DNA of 12,756 nt from Paracoccaceae bacterium (lineage in GTDB: Bacteria > Pseudomonadota > Alphaproteobacteria > Rhodobacterales > Rhodobacteraceae). The first letter of the stretch is position 1. Every line of letters begins with the position of its first letter. Under the pieces are notes generated by a model. The model was not told where the DNA came from, did no database searches, and saw only the letters and a list, made by a program, of their open reading frames with translations. Made by a program: the position numbers and the translations under genes. The stretch lies in assembly GCA_003564655.1 (NCBI GenBank), contig PXES01000204.1, positions 1 to 12,756 of the forward strand, read 5' to 3'. Positions 1-6,779 of the stretch are shown one piece after another.

Positions 1-13
1 AATATATTGTTTC

Positions 14-49
14 ATGCATATACATTCGGCTTTCAGAATGCAATTGCAT
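14..49. promoter_or_regulatory. Two AT-rich palindromes, possible Rrf2/NsrR-type operators
   Basis: Positions 38-49 are a perfect 12-bp palindrome, ATGCAATTGCAT. Positions 14-25, ATGCATATACAT, are the same kind of dyad with one mismatched pair. Their centres are 24 bp apart, so the two dyads lie roughly on one DNA face, and they stand out in a GC-rich window. The ATGCAT half-site resembles the half-site of described NsrR operators, although the full NsrR consensus has a longer spacer. They lie more than 200 bp from the nsrR-like start, so they more likely serve a gene beyond the left edge. Operator function is inference. Confidence 0.3.
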
Positions 50-196
50 ACTTTCGCGGGATCTGGCGCCGCTGGCCGTTCAGGGGCGGATTCGATGCGG
101 CACGATGTCACACGAAACCGCTGCTCCGCCAAAACGAGAGCGACCGATAATTCCTGCATTCAAGTTGCAGCATAAGAGAATCATGCCGGGAAAAAA

Positions 197-238
197 TTGA
201 TCGAAGTCAAGGAAGCGGGAAAAAGCAGCGCGTACTGT
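197..238 (+). promoter_or_regulatory. FNR/CRP-type box and candidate -10 of the Rrf2 regulator gene
   Basis: TTGATCGAAGTCAA at 197-210 fits the FNR-family consensus TTGAN-N4-NTCAA in both half-sites. A TAnnnT hexamer, TACTGT at 233-238, is centred exactly 32 bp after the box centre. That is the geometry of a class II activated promoter with the box at about -41.5. The predicted transcription start is about 25 bp ahead of the coding start at 268. The regulator could be FnrL or an NnrR/Dnr-type NO sensor; the sequence cannot separate these. Confidence 0.6.
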
Positions 239-267
239 CAAGGAAATGATGTCAAGGGAGCCCGGCC

Positions 268-789
268 ATGCGACTGACCACCCGCACCAACCTGGCGTTG
301 CGCACCCTGATGGTCTGCGCCGTGAACGGGGATCGGATCGTGCGCAAGGCCGATGTGGCCGAGGCGATCAACGCTTCGGAAAATCATCTGGCGCAGGTCA
401 TCAACCAGTTGGGCCAGGCCGGCTTCATTACCACCCTGCGCGGCCGGCACGGCGGCTTCACCCTGGCGCTGCCACCACAAGACATCAGCGTCGGCGCGGT
501 GTTTCGCAGCTTCGAGGCTGACGTGCCCTTCATAGAGTGCTTTTCGGAGGCCAACACCTGCCCGCTGAAGGGCGTCTGCCGCATGGGCGACCATCTGGCC
601 CGCGCGGTAGAGGCCTTCTATGCCACGCTGGACCCGGTAAGCCTGCACGATCTGGTCAATTGCAACAGCGGGCTGGAGACACTGCTGTCGCTTGATGCGC
701 AGGCTCGGCTGGGCGACCGGATGCGCTGTCTGCGCGTCCAGTCCGCGATGCCCGCTCAGGCCGACGCTGCGGCAGCCGAAACCGGTTAA
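268..789 (+). CDS. nsrR: Rrf2 family transcriptional regulator, NsrR-like (173 aa)
   Basis: Members of this family bind DNA as Fe-S dimers; NsrR senses nitric oxide and represses NO-detoxification genes. The N-terminal winged helix is clear: residues 1-16 (MRLTTRTNLALRTLMV), a recognition-helix segment near 36-45 (NASENHLAQV) and the wing at 58-68 with RGRHGGF. Three cysteines, C91, C98 and C104, sit in a C-x6-C-x5-C arrangement followed by R105-M106. The spacing is close to known NsrR proteins and one residue shorter than RirA (x7/x5). The start is supported by AGGGAG at 254-259. An FNR-type box lies 58 bp upstream, so expression probably rises at low oxygen or with NO. The gene ends tail to tail on the aspartic protease with a 4-bp overlap. 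The Rrf2 assignment is secure; NsrR rather than another Fe-S Rrf2 member is likely but unproven. Confidence 0.85.
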   Translation: MRLTTRTNLALRTLMVCAVNGDRIVRKADVAEAINASENHLAQVINQLGQAGFITTLRGRHGGFTLALPPQDISVGAVFRSFEADVPFIECFSEANTCPLKGVCRMGDHLARAVEAFYATLDPVSLHDLVNCNSGLETLLSLDAQARLGDRMRCLRVQSAMPAQADAAAAETG

Positions 790-1385
790 AGCTCTATCCG
801 CAGCGTGTTGCGCGAGATCTCGATGCGCGAGAAGCGCTCCAGATACCCCATGCCCAGAAGCGAAACATGCAGTTCGCCCTCGTTCACCAGCGCCGGCACG
901 CGCCGGTCGGTGCGGCTGCCCAGGCGCACCTCATCCAGCCAGACCCGAGCGGTGCGCACGATGCCATTTGCGGTGCGCGCGGTGCCCAGGAATGCCAGAT
1001 CCTCCCGCGCATAACCCAACCTTTCGGCATCGCGCATACTGAGCACCATGTCGGTGGCGCCGGTGTCGACCATGAAGCGCACCGTCTCACTGCCGCCATC
1101 CGTGCCGGTGATCTTCAGATCGATGAAGAAATGGCCGCTGCGGTCGCGGGTCAGTTCCAGAACGCCGCCGCGTTCCTGCTGCACGCCGATCAGCCGGTGC
1201 CCGCTGTCCTGCCAGATACCATAGGCGGCAGCGACCCCGACGAACAGCAGCCCCCACAGCATCAGATGCCGCAACAGTTGCCCGATGCCGCCGCGCGTGG
1301 CGATCAGCGCATAACCCAGAAGCGCGCCACCCAGAATGGTGACGTAGAGAATGCGCGCGATCTCGTCGCCACCCAGATCCATCAT
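786..1385 (-). CDS. Membrane-anchored retropepsin-like aspartic protease (TIGR02281/clan AA type)
   Basis: This is a small aspartic protease of the retropepsin-like clan, a family common in alphaproteobacteria, with unknown substrate. In the 199-aa form there are two hydrophobic segments, near residues 13-28 (ILYVTILGGALLGYAL) and 40-58. A soluble domain follows with the catalytic motif DTGAT at 107-111, preceded by RFMV, and the later LLGMGYL motif near 176-182. Such proteins work as dimers, one Asp per subunit, with the protease domain probably in the periplasm. I chose the ATG at 1385 because GAGGG lies 5 nt upstream. An adjacent ATG at 1382 is equally possible, and the frame is open to 1424 without a ribosome site. 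The stop overlaps the end of the Rrf2 gene by 4 bp. Confidence 0.85.
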   Translation of the reverse strand: MMDLGGDEIARILYVTILGGALLGYALIATRGGIGQLLRHLMLWGLLFVGVAAAYGIWQDSGHRLIGVQQERGGVLELTRDRSGHFFIDLKITGTDGGSETVRFMVDTGATDMVLSMRDAERLGYAREDLAFLGTARTANGIVRTARVWLDEVRLGSRTDRRVPALVNEGELHVSLLGMGYLERFSRIEISRNTLRIEL

Positions 1386-1530
1386 GCCGCCCTCTTCGAC
1401 AGGGCCCCGGCCCATCACTTCCATTATCTATGGCCAGCGGCGCCTTGCGCAAGCGTCGTGCGCGACCAGCTGGCGTTTCGGGGGCGTTCCAAGGCCTTGT
1501 GACGCCCGTGCGTCGCTGCAGATCCGGCCG

Positions 1531-2148
1531 TCAGATCACCCCGGCACCGCGCAGCCCATTGAGCACGAACTGCACCGACAGCGCCGCCAGCAGCATGCCC
1601 AGAAGCCGCGTCACCACCATGGTGCCGGTCGTCCCCAGCAGGCGCTCCAGCGGCGTGGCGACAACGAACAGCCCGAAAGCCAGCACAATCACCGCCAGCA
1701 TGACCAGATGCACCGCCAGCACGCCCTGCCAGTCCCAACCGGATTCGCCCACCAGCAGGATCATCGCCGCCATCGCCCCGGGACCGGCGATCAGCGGCAT
1801 GGCCAGCGGAAACACCGATGGGTCCTCTGCCGGCCGCGCATGGCCGGCGCGGCGCTGGGTGCGGCGCTCGAACAGCATGTCCAGCGCGGTCAGGAACAGC
1901 AGCAACCCGCCGGCAATCTGAAAGGCCGGCAGGGTGATGCCGATGCCCGCCAGGATCGCCTCGCCCGCCAGGCCGAAAAGCGTCAGCAGCACCGCCGCGA
2001 TCACACAGGCCCGCAGCCCGACGCCAAGCCGCTGCCGCGTGCTCATGCCGCCGGTCAGGGCAATGAACAGCGGCGCCAGGCCGATCGGATCGATCACCAC
2101 GAAAAGCGTGACAAAGGCAGGCACCAGAAAGGCAGGATCGGTCAGCAT
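1531..2148 (-). CDS. MarC family integral membrane protein
   Basis: The MarC (UPF0056) family consists of six-helix inner-membrane proteins of unsettled function; the early link to multiple antibiotic resistance was not upheld. The 205-aa product opens with the family hallmark (MLTDPAFLVPAFVTLFVVID followed by PIGLAPLF). It continues with alternating hydrophobic stretches, the conserved mid-protein motif PLAMPLIAGPGAMAAMILL, and a final helix (LLGMLLAALSVQFVLNGL). Length and motifs match a complete family member. The ATG at 2148 is preferred; an in-frame TTG at 2181 would add an unconserved polar tail. The gene starts 48 bp downstream of the ABC-F stop on the same strand, so co-transcription is plausible. 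Confidence 0.88.
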   Translation of the reverse strand: MLTDPAFLVPAFVTLFVVIDPIGLAPLFIALTGGMSTRQRLGVGLRACVIAAVLLTLFGLAGEAILAGIGITLPAFQIAGGLLLFLTALDMLFERRTQRRAGHARPAEDPSVFPLAMPLIAGPGAMAAMILLVGESGWDWQGVLAVHLVMLAVIVLAFGLFVVATPLERLLGTTGTMVVTRLLGMLLAALSVQFVLNGLRGAGVI

Positions 2149-2170
2149 GTGGCCATCCCGCTTGCGTCGA

Positions 2171-2200
2171 ATGTCAGGCAATCATATGTCAGACAATCAT
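2171..2200 (-). repeat. 15-bp tandem duplication at the ABC-F/MarC junction
   Basis: Two adjacent 15-bp units, 2171-2185 and 2186-2200, differ at one base (G/A). Read on the minus strand, each unit contains a four-codon mini frame (ATG ATT GYC TGA). The first ATG overlaps the ABC-F stop as ATGA. It may be only a slippage duplication. Confidence 0.8.
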
Positions 2201-4044
2201 GCCTCTGCATTTTCAAGCGCCTGCACCGCGTTCATCCATAAAGCTTCGGCGCGGTCGATCCCCTCCATCACCTCGGCATATTTCCGGTTCCAGACCTCCA
2301 ATTCGTCCCGCCGGCTTTCGTCATACAAATCGGCATCGGCAAGCTTTTTCGCCAGCCTTTCCCTCATTTCCTCCAATTTTTCAACGCGCTGCTCGCATCT
2401 CTTCACATCTGCCCTCAACTTTACCAGAACGTCCTGCGCGGGGGCCTTGCGTGCCGGTTTCGCCGAGGTCTGTTTCGGGCTCTCGGGCGCGGCCAGCAGG
2501 AAACGGCGATAGGCTTCCAGGTCCTCTTCCCAGGTCGTGACCCCGCCCTCGCTGACCAGCCACAGCCGGTCGGCGGCCAGCCCCAGCAGATGCATGTCAT
2601 GGCTGACCAGCACCACCGCGCCGGTATAGGCCGTCAGCGCCTCCACCAGCGCCTCGCGGCTCTCGATGTCCAGATGGTTGGTCGGCTCATCGAGGATCAG
2701 CAGATGCGGCGCATCCAGCGTCGCCAGCAGCAGCGACAACCGCGCCTTCTGCCCGCCGGAAAGCCGGGCCACCACGGTTTCCGCCTGATCGGCCATCAGC
2801 CCGAAGCCGGCCAGCCGCGCGCGCAGCTTCGCCTGCGCCTCACCCGGGCGCATGCGCTGGATATGCTGCAAGGGCGTCTCGTCCAGATGCAACTCATCCA
2901 CCTGATGCTGCGCGAAATACCCCACCCGCAGCTTGCCGGCCCGGGTCATGCGCCCGCCCATCGCCTCCAGCTTGCCGGCAAGCAGTTTCGACAGCGTCGA
3001 TTTCCCCTCGCCATTGCGCCCCAGCAGGGCGATCCGGTCGTCCTGATCGATGCGCAGATTCAGCCGTCGCAGCACTGCCCGCTCGCCGTAGCCTACCGCC
3101 ACCCCTTCCAGCGCCAGGATCGGCGGCGACAGCTCCTCGGGCGCGGGGAAGGTAAAGACATGGCGCGCGGCCTCGGCCGGCGCGGTGATCGGCACCATCT
3201 TCTCCAGCATCTTCAGCCGCGACTGCGCCTGCCGGGCCTTGGATGCCTTGGCGCGGAACCGGTCCACGAAACCCTGCAGATGGGCGCGCCGCGCTTCCTG
3301 CTTGCGCGTCTCGGCCGCCGCCACGGCCTGCTGCTCGGCGCGGGTACGGGCGAAGGTGTCATAACCGCCCTGATAGAGCGTCAACCTGCGCTCGCTCAGA
3401 TGCAGGATCGCCCCCACGGCGCGGTTCAGCAGGCCCCGGTCATGGCTGATCACGATCACCGTATGCGGATAGCGCGCCAGATAGCTTTCCAGCCACAACG
3501 AGCCCTCCAGGTCCAGATAGTTCGTCGGCTCGTCCAGGAGCAGCAGGTCCGGCTGCGCGAACAGCACGCCCGCCAGAGCCACCCGCATCCGCCAGCCGCC
3601 CGAGAAATCGGCGCAGGGCCGCGCCATCTCGTCACTGGTGAAGCCCAGGCCGCGCAGGATCGTCGCCGCCCGCCCTTCGGCGGACCAGGCATCGATATCG
3701 GCCAGCCGGTTCTGGATATCGGCAACGCGGGCGGGCTCGGTGGCGACCTCGGCCTCGGCCAGAAGCGCGGCGCGCTCGGTATCGGCGGAAAGCACGGTGT
3801 CCATCAGGCTTTCGGGCCCCGCCGGCACCTCCTGCGCCACGCCGCCGATGCGGGCGCGCGAGGGCAGGGAAATCCGGCCGGCCTCGGGCGCCAGCTCGCC
3901 CCGGATCAGCCGGAAAAGCGTGGTCTTGCCGGCGCCGTTCGGCCCCACCAGGCCCACCTTGTGCCCGGCGGGAATGCGCGCGCTGGCGCCCGCGAACAGC
4001 GCGCGCCCCTCGACGGAAAACCCCAGATCGTCGATCACCAGCAT
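2197..4044 (-). CDS. ABC-F family ATPase (YheS/Uup-like), 615 aa
   Basis: ABC-F proteins are soluble twin-ATPase factors that act on the ribosome, not transporters. The first cassette has Walker A GPNGAGKTT at 34-42, signature FSGGW at 147-151, Walker B with LLLLDEPTNYLDLE at 167-180 and the switch SHD at 200-202. The second has GRNGEGKST at 342-350, LSGGQKARLS at 428-437, LILDEPTNHLDIE at 449-461 and SHD at 481-483. The linker at about 230-300 is charged and helical, as expected of the P-site tRNA interaction motif. Residues 536-615 form a probable coiled coil (KCEQRVEKLEEMRERLAKK-type heptads), as in Uup/YheS. All catalytic residues are present. No membrane segment is seen. It is divergent from ndk and probably co-transcribed with the downstream MarC gene. 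Which ABC-F subfamily it belongs to, and any antibiotic-protection role, are not decidable here. Confidence 0.93.
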   Translation of the reverse strand: MLVIDDLGFSVEGRALFAGASARIPAGHKVGLVGPNGAGKTTLFRLIRGELAPEAGRISLPSRARIGGVAQEVPAGPESLMDTVLSADTERAALLAEAEVATEPARVADIQNRLADIDAWSAEGRAATILRGLGFTSDEMARPCADFSGGWRMRVALAGVLFAQPDLLLLDEPTNYLDLEGSLWLESYLARYPHTVIVISHDRGLLNRAVGAILHLSERRLTLYQGGYDTFARTRAEQQAVAAAETRKQEARRAHLQGFVDRFRAKASKARQAQSRLKMLEKMVPITAPAEAARHVFTFPAPEELSPPILALEGVAVGYGERAVLRRLNLRIDQDDRIALLGRNGEGKSTLSKLLAGKLEAMGGRMTRAGKLRVGYFAQHQVDELHLDETPLQHIQRMRPGEAQAKLRARLAGFGLMADQAETVVARLSGGQKARLSLLLATLDAPHLLILDEPTNHLDIESREALVEALTAYTGAVVLVSHDMHLLGLAADRLWLVSEGGVTTWEEDLEAYRRFLLAAPESPKQTSAKPARKAPAQDVLVKLRADVKRCEQRVEKLEEMRERLAKKLADADLYDESRRDELEVWNRKYAEVMEGIDRAEALWMNAVQALENAEA

Positions 4045-4209
4045 CCTGCCCGCTTGCCCGAAGCCCGCCGCCCGGTCAAGGCCCGCTCAAGCCGCGTCAA
4101 CCCCGCCTGCCAGGGGCGCAGCAGGCGTCTTTTCACCGTCACCGGCCCGTGCTACGGGGCGCAGGCCATGGCGCGGCCCGATGCCGCCCCTCAACATCCG
4201 GAGACCGAA

Positions 4210-4632
4210 ATGGCCATCGAACGCACCCTGTCGATCATCAAGCCCGACGCCACCCGGCGCAACCTCACCGGCCGTATCAACGCCAAGTTCGAGGACGCGG
4301 GCCTGCGCATCATCGCCCAGAAGCGCCTCCACCTGACCAAGGCGCAGGCGGGCCAATTCTACGCCGTGCATGCCGAGCGCCCGTTCTATGACGAGCTGTG
4401 CACCTTCATGGCCTCAGAGCCGGTGGTCGTGCAGGTGCTGGAGGGCGAAAGCGCCATCGCGAAGAACCGCGAAGTGATGGGCGCCACCAACCCCGCCAAC
4501 GCTGATGACGGCACGATCCGTAAGGAATTCGCGCTGTCGGTCGGCGAAAACTCGGTCCATGGCTCGGACGCGCCGGAAACCGCGGCGGTCGAGATCGCCT
4601 TCTTCTTTTCCGGCCTCGAACTGGTCGGCTGA
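4210..4632 (+). CDS. ndk: Nucleoside diphosphate kinase
   Basis: This enzyme transfers the gamma-phosphate of ATP to nucleoside diphosphates through a phosphohistidine intermediate and balances NTP and dNTP pools in the cytoplasm. The 140-aa length is typical. The N-terminus (ERTLSIIKPDATRR) carries the conserved K11, and R87 (KNREVMGATNP) and the active-site H117 in NSVHGSD are present. GGAGA at 4200-4204, five bases upstream, fixes the start. The same frame is open far upstream (to 2590) antisense to the ABC-F gene, but that extension has no ndk homology. The 165-bp gap to the divergent ABC-F start should hold both promoters. The gene converges on the lytic transglycosylase gene, with GC-rich hairpins between them. 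Confidence 0.97.
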   Translation: MAIERTLSIIKPDATRRNLTGRINAKFEDAGLRIIAQKRLHLTKAQAGQFYAVHAERPFYDELCTFMASEPVVVQVLEGESAIAKNREVMGATNPANADDGTIRKEFALSVGENSVHGSDAPETAAVEIAFFFSGLELVG

Positions 4633-4640
4633 CCCACCCC

Positions 4641-4667
4641 TCATCTTGCCCCGAAATACTCACGGGG
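4641..4667 (+). repeat. Dispersed intergenic element, copy 1
   Basis: The block begins TCATCTTGC, then CCC, then GAAATACTC, and ends in GGGG. A second copy in the opposite orientation lies at 6733-6758. Both are next to C/G-rich hairpins between convergent genes. I recall similar intergenic sequence being common in Rhodobacteraceae genomes; its function is unknown to me. Confidence 0.6.
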
Positions 4668-4670
4668 TTT

Positions 4671-4727
4671 CCAAAGGGGGGCGTGCCCCCCTTTGGGGGG
4701 GGGGTGCGGGGGGCGGCCGCCCCCCGC
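4671..4727. terminator. GC-rich double hairpin between convergent genes (terminator-like)
   Basis: Positions 4671-4682 and 4685-4696 form perfect 12-bp arms (CCAAAGGGGGGC and its complement) around GT. Right after comes a run of ten G (4695-4704). Positions 4705-4728 then form a second, perfect 24-bp palindrome centred on GGCC. Neither hairpin is followed by a T-tract, so this is not a canonical intrinsic terminator. The position between the ends of ndk and the transglycosylase gene fits bidirectional termination or 3'-end protection. Confidence 0.45.
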
Positions 4728-4762
4728 ATGCTCGCCTCACCGCCCGCATGCTCGCCTCACCG
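4723..4762. repeat. Perfect 20-bp tandem duplication
   Basis: Positions 4723-4742 and 4743-4762 are identical (CCCGCATGCTCGCCTCACCG). The second copy contains the transglycosylase stop codon (4757-4759); the first lies just beyond it. This is probably a replication-slippage product beside the palindrome. Confidence 0.9.
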
Positions 4763-5254
4763 GCAGTGCCGCGCCACTTCGCGCCGCGCCAGCCCGGTCT
4801 CCACCAGCATGCAGCGCTCGCGTGCCTCGTAATAATATCCGCGCGCATACCACATTACCGCCCGGTCGATATCGCCATCGGCGACCATCCATGCCCCGCG
4901 CAGATAACGCCCGGCATAGCGCAGGTTAACCTCGGGGTCGAGCAGACGCTCGGGCTCGCCGCGAAAGCCCATGGTCCGCGCGGTCTGGGGCAGGATCTGC
5001 ATCATCCCCCAGTAGGGGCCGTTGCGCGCACGCGGGCGATAGTCGCTCTCGCGCTGGATAACCCGATGCAGCAGCCTTTCTGGAATATCATGCTTGGCCG
5101 CCGCGCGGCGGATCAGGCGACGCAGTTCCGGCGTCTCGCCCGGATTCAACGCATATACCTCGGGGGCGGCGCGGCCGGCCGGCTCCTGCGCGCCGCGGGA
5201 ACAGGCGGCAAGGGCAACCAGCACACAAATCAGACCAAGGGCGACAGGACGCAT
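4757..5254 (-). CDS. Small lytic transglycosylase lipoprotein (SLT domain)
   Basis: The product is predicted to cleave the MurNAc-GlcNAc bond of peptidoglycan, forming a 1,6-anhydro end, from a lipid-anchored site in the envelope. The 165-aa protein has a lipoprotein signal peptide ending in the lipobox LAAC with Cys18. The SLT fold follows: the helix with the catalytic Glu69 in VIQRESDYRP, the GMMQILPQTARTMGF motif at 83-97, and NLRYAGRYLRG at 110-120. It is short for the family, essentially one bare SLT domain, with a Cys-containing tail. The ATG at 5254 is chosen because GGAGAG sits just upstream and the lipobox is then at the right distance. An upstream in-frame TTG at 5269 is less likely. 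It lies 15 bp after the TfoX-like gene, so the two are probably one operon. Confidence 0.88.
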   Translation of the reverse strand: MRPVALGLICVLVALAACSRGAQEPAGRAAPEVYALNPGETPELRRLIRRAAAKHDIPERLLHRVIQRESDYRPRARNGPYWGMMQILPQTARTMGFRGEPERLLDPEVNLRYAGRYLRGAWMVADGDIDRAVMWYARGYYYEARERCMLVETGLARREVARHCR

Positions 5255-5269
5255 GCGGCTCTCCGGCAA

Positions 5270-5641
5270 TCAGTCGCTCCCGGTCCCGGGCAGGGGCCGA
5301 GGCGGGTGGCGGGCAGGATCGATCACCCCGATGTCATCCAGCATCGCCTCCAAACGCGCAAGCCCCCCATCGCCGCCATGCGCGGCTTTCAGCGCATCGA
5401 AACGCGCGCGCAGCGCCGCCTTCTCGGCCCCGCGCGCATCGTTCCAGGGCCGTCCCTGCAACGCCATCACAAGCACATAGTAGCCGATGAAATGCGGCCG
5501 CTCGCCGGCCTGCAGGAGCTTTGCATAGGCCGCGTCCGCGCCCAGCCGGCGCAGCGCCGCGGCATCCTTGATCCCCGCGCGCGCGCAGGCGGCCTCCATT
5601 GCCGGCCCCAGGTTGCGGATGCTGGAGATCGCGGTGCTCAT
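5270..5641 (-). CDS. TfoX/Sxy C-terminal domain protein
   Basis: The 123-aa product matches the TfoX C-terminal domain: SIRNLGPAMEAACARAGI at 7-24, a GADAAYAKLLQAG helix at 34-46, and YVLVMALQGRPWND at 55-68. The N-terminal TfoX domain is absent, so this is the stand-alone C-terminal type, which has a helix-hairpin-helix-like fold and no established function in this group. Linking it to competence regulation, as in gammaproteobacterial Sxy, would be inference only. The ATG at 5641 begins right at the domain. The open frame continues to 5773, but the extra residues are low-complexity and would overlap the divergent ppk2 start. The ribosome site is weak. The lytic transglycosylase gene follows after 15 bp, probably in one operon. 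Confidence 0.8.
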   Translation of the reverse strand: MSTAISSIRNLGPAMEAACARAGIKDAAALRRLGADAAYAKLLQAGERPHFIGYYVLVMALQGRPWNDARGAEKAALRARFDALKAAHGGDGGLARLEAMLDDIGVIDPARHPPRPLPGTGSD

Positions 5642-5733
5642 GCCATCAGCATGACTGCCCCCGGCCCGCCAGGCAAGACCCTTGGCAAGGCCGACCGCGC
5701 CGCCTAGCCTGCGCCCGGAAAACAGGAGCGCGC

Positions 5734-6621
5734 ATGAGCACCGACGATTTTCCGCCGCCCTTCGACGGGGCAATAAGCCGGTTCCTGGCGGAAGAGGCCA
5801 CCGCTGCCATGCGTGCGGCCATCGCGGAGGGCCGCTAGCGCGACATCATCACCGACGCCCATCCCTATGACCGCTGGATGCGCAAGGCCGACTATCAGGC
5901 CCATCTGGCACGGCTGCAGATCGAACTGGTGAAGTTCAAGCATTGGGTCGAGGGCACCGGCCAGCGTCTGGTGGTGATCTTCGAGGGGCGCGACACGGCC
6001 GGCAAGTCCGGCGCCATCGCCCGTGTCACCGCCAATCTGAACCCGCGCAGCGCGCGCGTCATGGCGCTTTCCGCGCCTTCCGACCGCGAGCGGCGGCAAT
6101 GGTTCTTCCAGCGCTATATCGAACATCTGCCCGCTGCGGGCGAGATGGTGATGATGGATCGCAGCTGGTACAACCGCGCCGTCATCGAGCATGTCTTCGG
6201 CTTCTGCACGACCGCCCAGCGCGAGGCCTTCTTCGCGCAACTGCCCGCCTTCGAAGAGGTGCTGGTGCAGGAAGGGGTGCATCTGATCAAGCTGTGGTTC
6301 AACGTCAGCCGCGCCGAACAGTTGCGCCGGATGCTGGCGCGCGAGGGCCACCCGCTGAAACAGTGGAAACTGTCGCGAATCGATGTCGACGGGCTGGGGA
6401 AATGGGATGCCTACACAGCCGCCATCGCCGAGACCTTCCAGCGCAGCGACTTCGCCTTTGCGCCCTGGACGGTGATTCTGGGCGACGACAAGTACCGCGC
6501 CCGCATCGCGGCCATTCAGCGTATCCTGGGGGCCTTCGACTATGACCGAAAGGATGCGGCGGCGATCGGCACGCCCGATCCGCGCATCATGGGCGGCCCG
6601 GCGATCTGGCCGCGCGGGTAG
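5734..6621 (+). pseudogene. ppk2: Polyphosphate kinase 2 gene interrupted by an in-frame amber codon
   Basis: The natural start is the ATG at 5734, with AGGAG at 5724-5728 five bases upstream. It encodes MSTDDFPPPFDGAISRFLAE and continues to AIAEGR, which matches the N-terminal extension of PPK2 proteins. At 5836-5838 a TAG stops the frame at codon 35. The same frame resumes at once with RDIITDAHPYDRWMRKADY and runs through the complete catalytic domain to 6621. Without the stop the protein would be 295 aa, the usual family length. There is no frameshift, so one base change explains the break. The options are a recent nonsense mutation, a sequencing error, suppression, or internal reinitiation at 5878. 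Confidence 0.75.
5878..6621 (+). CDS. ppk2: PPK2 catalytic domain, intact downstream reading frame (247 aa)
   Basis: PPK2 enzymes transfer phosphate between polyphosphate and nucleotides and usually favour polyphosphate-driven nucleotide phosphorylation. All core elements lie after the amber codon: Walker A GRDTAGKSG at 37-45, Walker B and the following motif MVMMDRSWYNR at 90-100, and the lid region with REGHPLKQWKLSRIDVDGL near 155-173 and KWDAYTAAIAETF. The protein ends in GGPAIWPRG. The ATG at 5878 is the only start codon between the TAG and the Walker A motif and has no convincing ribosome site, so expression would depend on coupling to the short upstream frame. The family call is strong; whether this frame is translated is uncertain. 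The gene converges on the ALDH-like gene and has hairpins just after its stop. Confidence 0.7.
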   Translation: MRKADYQAHLARLQIELVKFKHWVEGTGQRLVVIFEGRDTAGKSGAIARVTANLNPRSARVMALSAPSDRERRQWFFQRYIEHLPAAGEMVMMDRSWYNRAVIEHVFGFCTTAQREAFFAQLPAFEEVLVQEGVHLIKLWFNVSRAEQLRRMLAREGHPLKQWKLSRIDVDGLGKWDAYTAAIAETFQRSDFAFAPWTVILGDDKYRARIAAIQRILGAFDYDRKDAAAIGTPDPRIMGGPAIWPRG

Positions 6622-6633
6622 GGTTGGCGGCGC

Positions 6634-6718
6634 AGGGGGGCGCTGCCCCCCTCTGGCCTGCGGCCGTCATTGGGCGCCGCCCGTTCCGTCACTGAAATCG
6701 CGCCACCGGCGCGATTTC
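6634..6718. terminator. Two perfect hairpins after ppk2 (terminator-like)
   Basis: The first hairpin has arms AGGGGGGC (6634-6641) and GCCCCCCT (6645-6652) with a 3-nt loop. The second has arms GAAATCGCGCC (6694-6704) and GGCGCGATTTC (6708-6718) with the loop ACC. Neither has a T-tract. They lie between the convergent ppk2 and ALDH-like genes, mirroring the arrangement after ndk, which supports a role at transcript ends. Confidence 0.45.
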
Positions 6719-6732
6719 CGGGCGCTCGGAAC

Positions 6733-6758
6733 CCCCCGGTGTATTTCTTGCAAGATGA
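6733..6758 (-). repeat. Dispersed intergenic element, copy 2 (inverted)
   Basis: Read on the minus strand this is TCATCTTGC, then AA, then GAAATACACC and a run of G. It matches the element at 4641-4667 except for a few bases in the spacers. As there, the G-run end faces a GC-rich hairpin cluster. Confidence 0.6.
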
Positions 6759-6779
6759 CAGAGCGCGGCGTTTTTCAGT

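Noticed and set aside
1351..2241. 296-codon plus-strand frame across the MarC gene
   Set aside because: The translation is His/Arg/Gln-rich and antisense to a textbook MarC membrane protein.
2590..4632. 680-codon plus-strand frame covering the ABC-F gene and ndk
   Set aside because: Only the part from 4210 is real (ndk). The rest is antisense to the ABC-F ATPase and lacks any domain; the ribosome site at 4200-4204 fixes the ndk start.
4671..4727. Canonical Rho-independent terminator
   Set aside because: The stems are perfect but no T-tract follows in either direction, so it is called terminator-like only.
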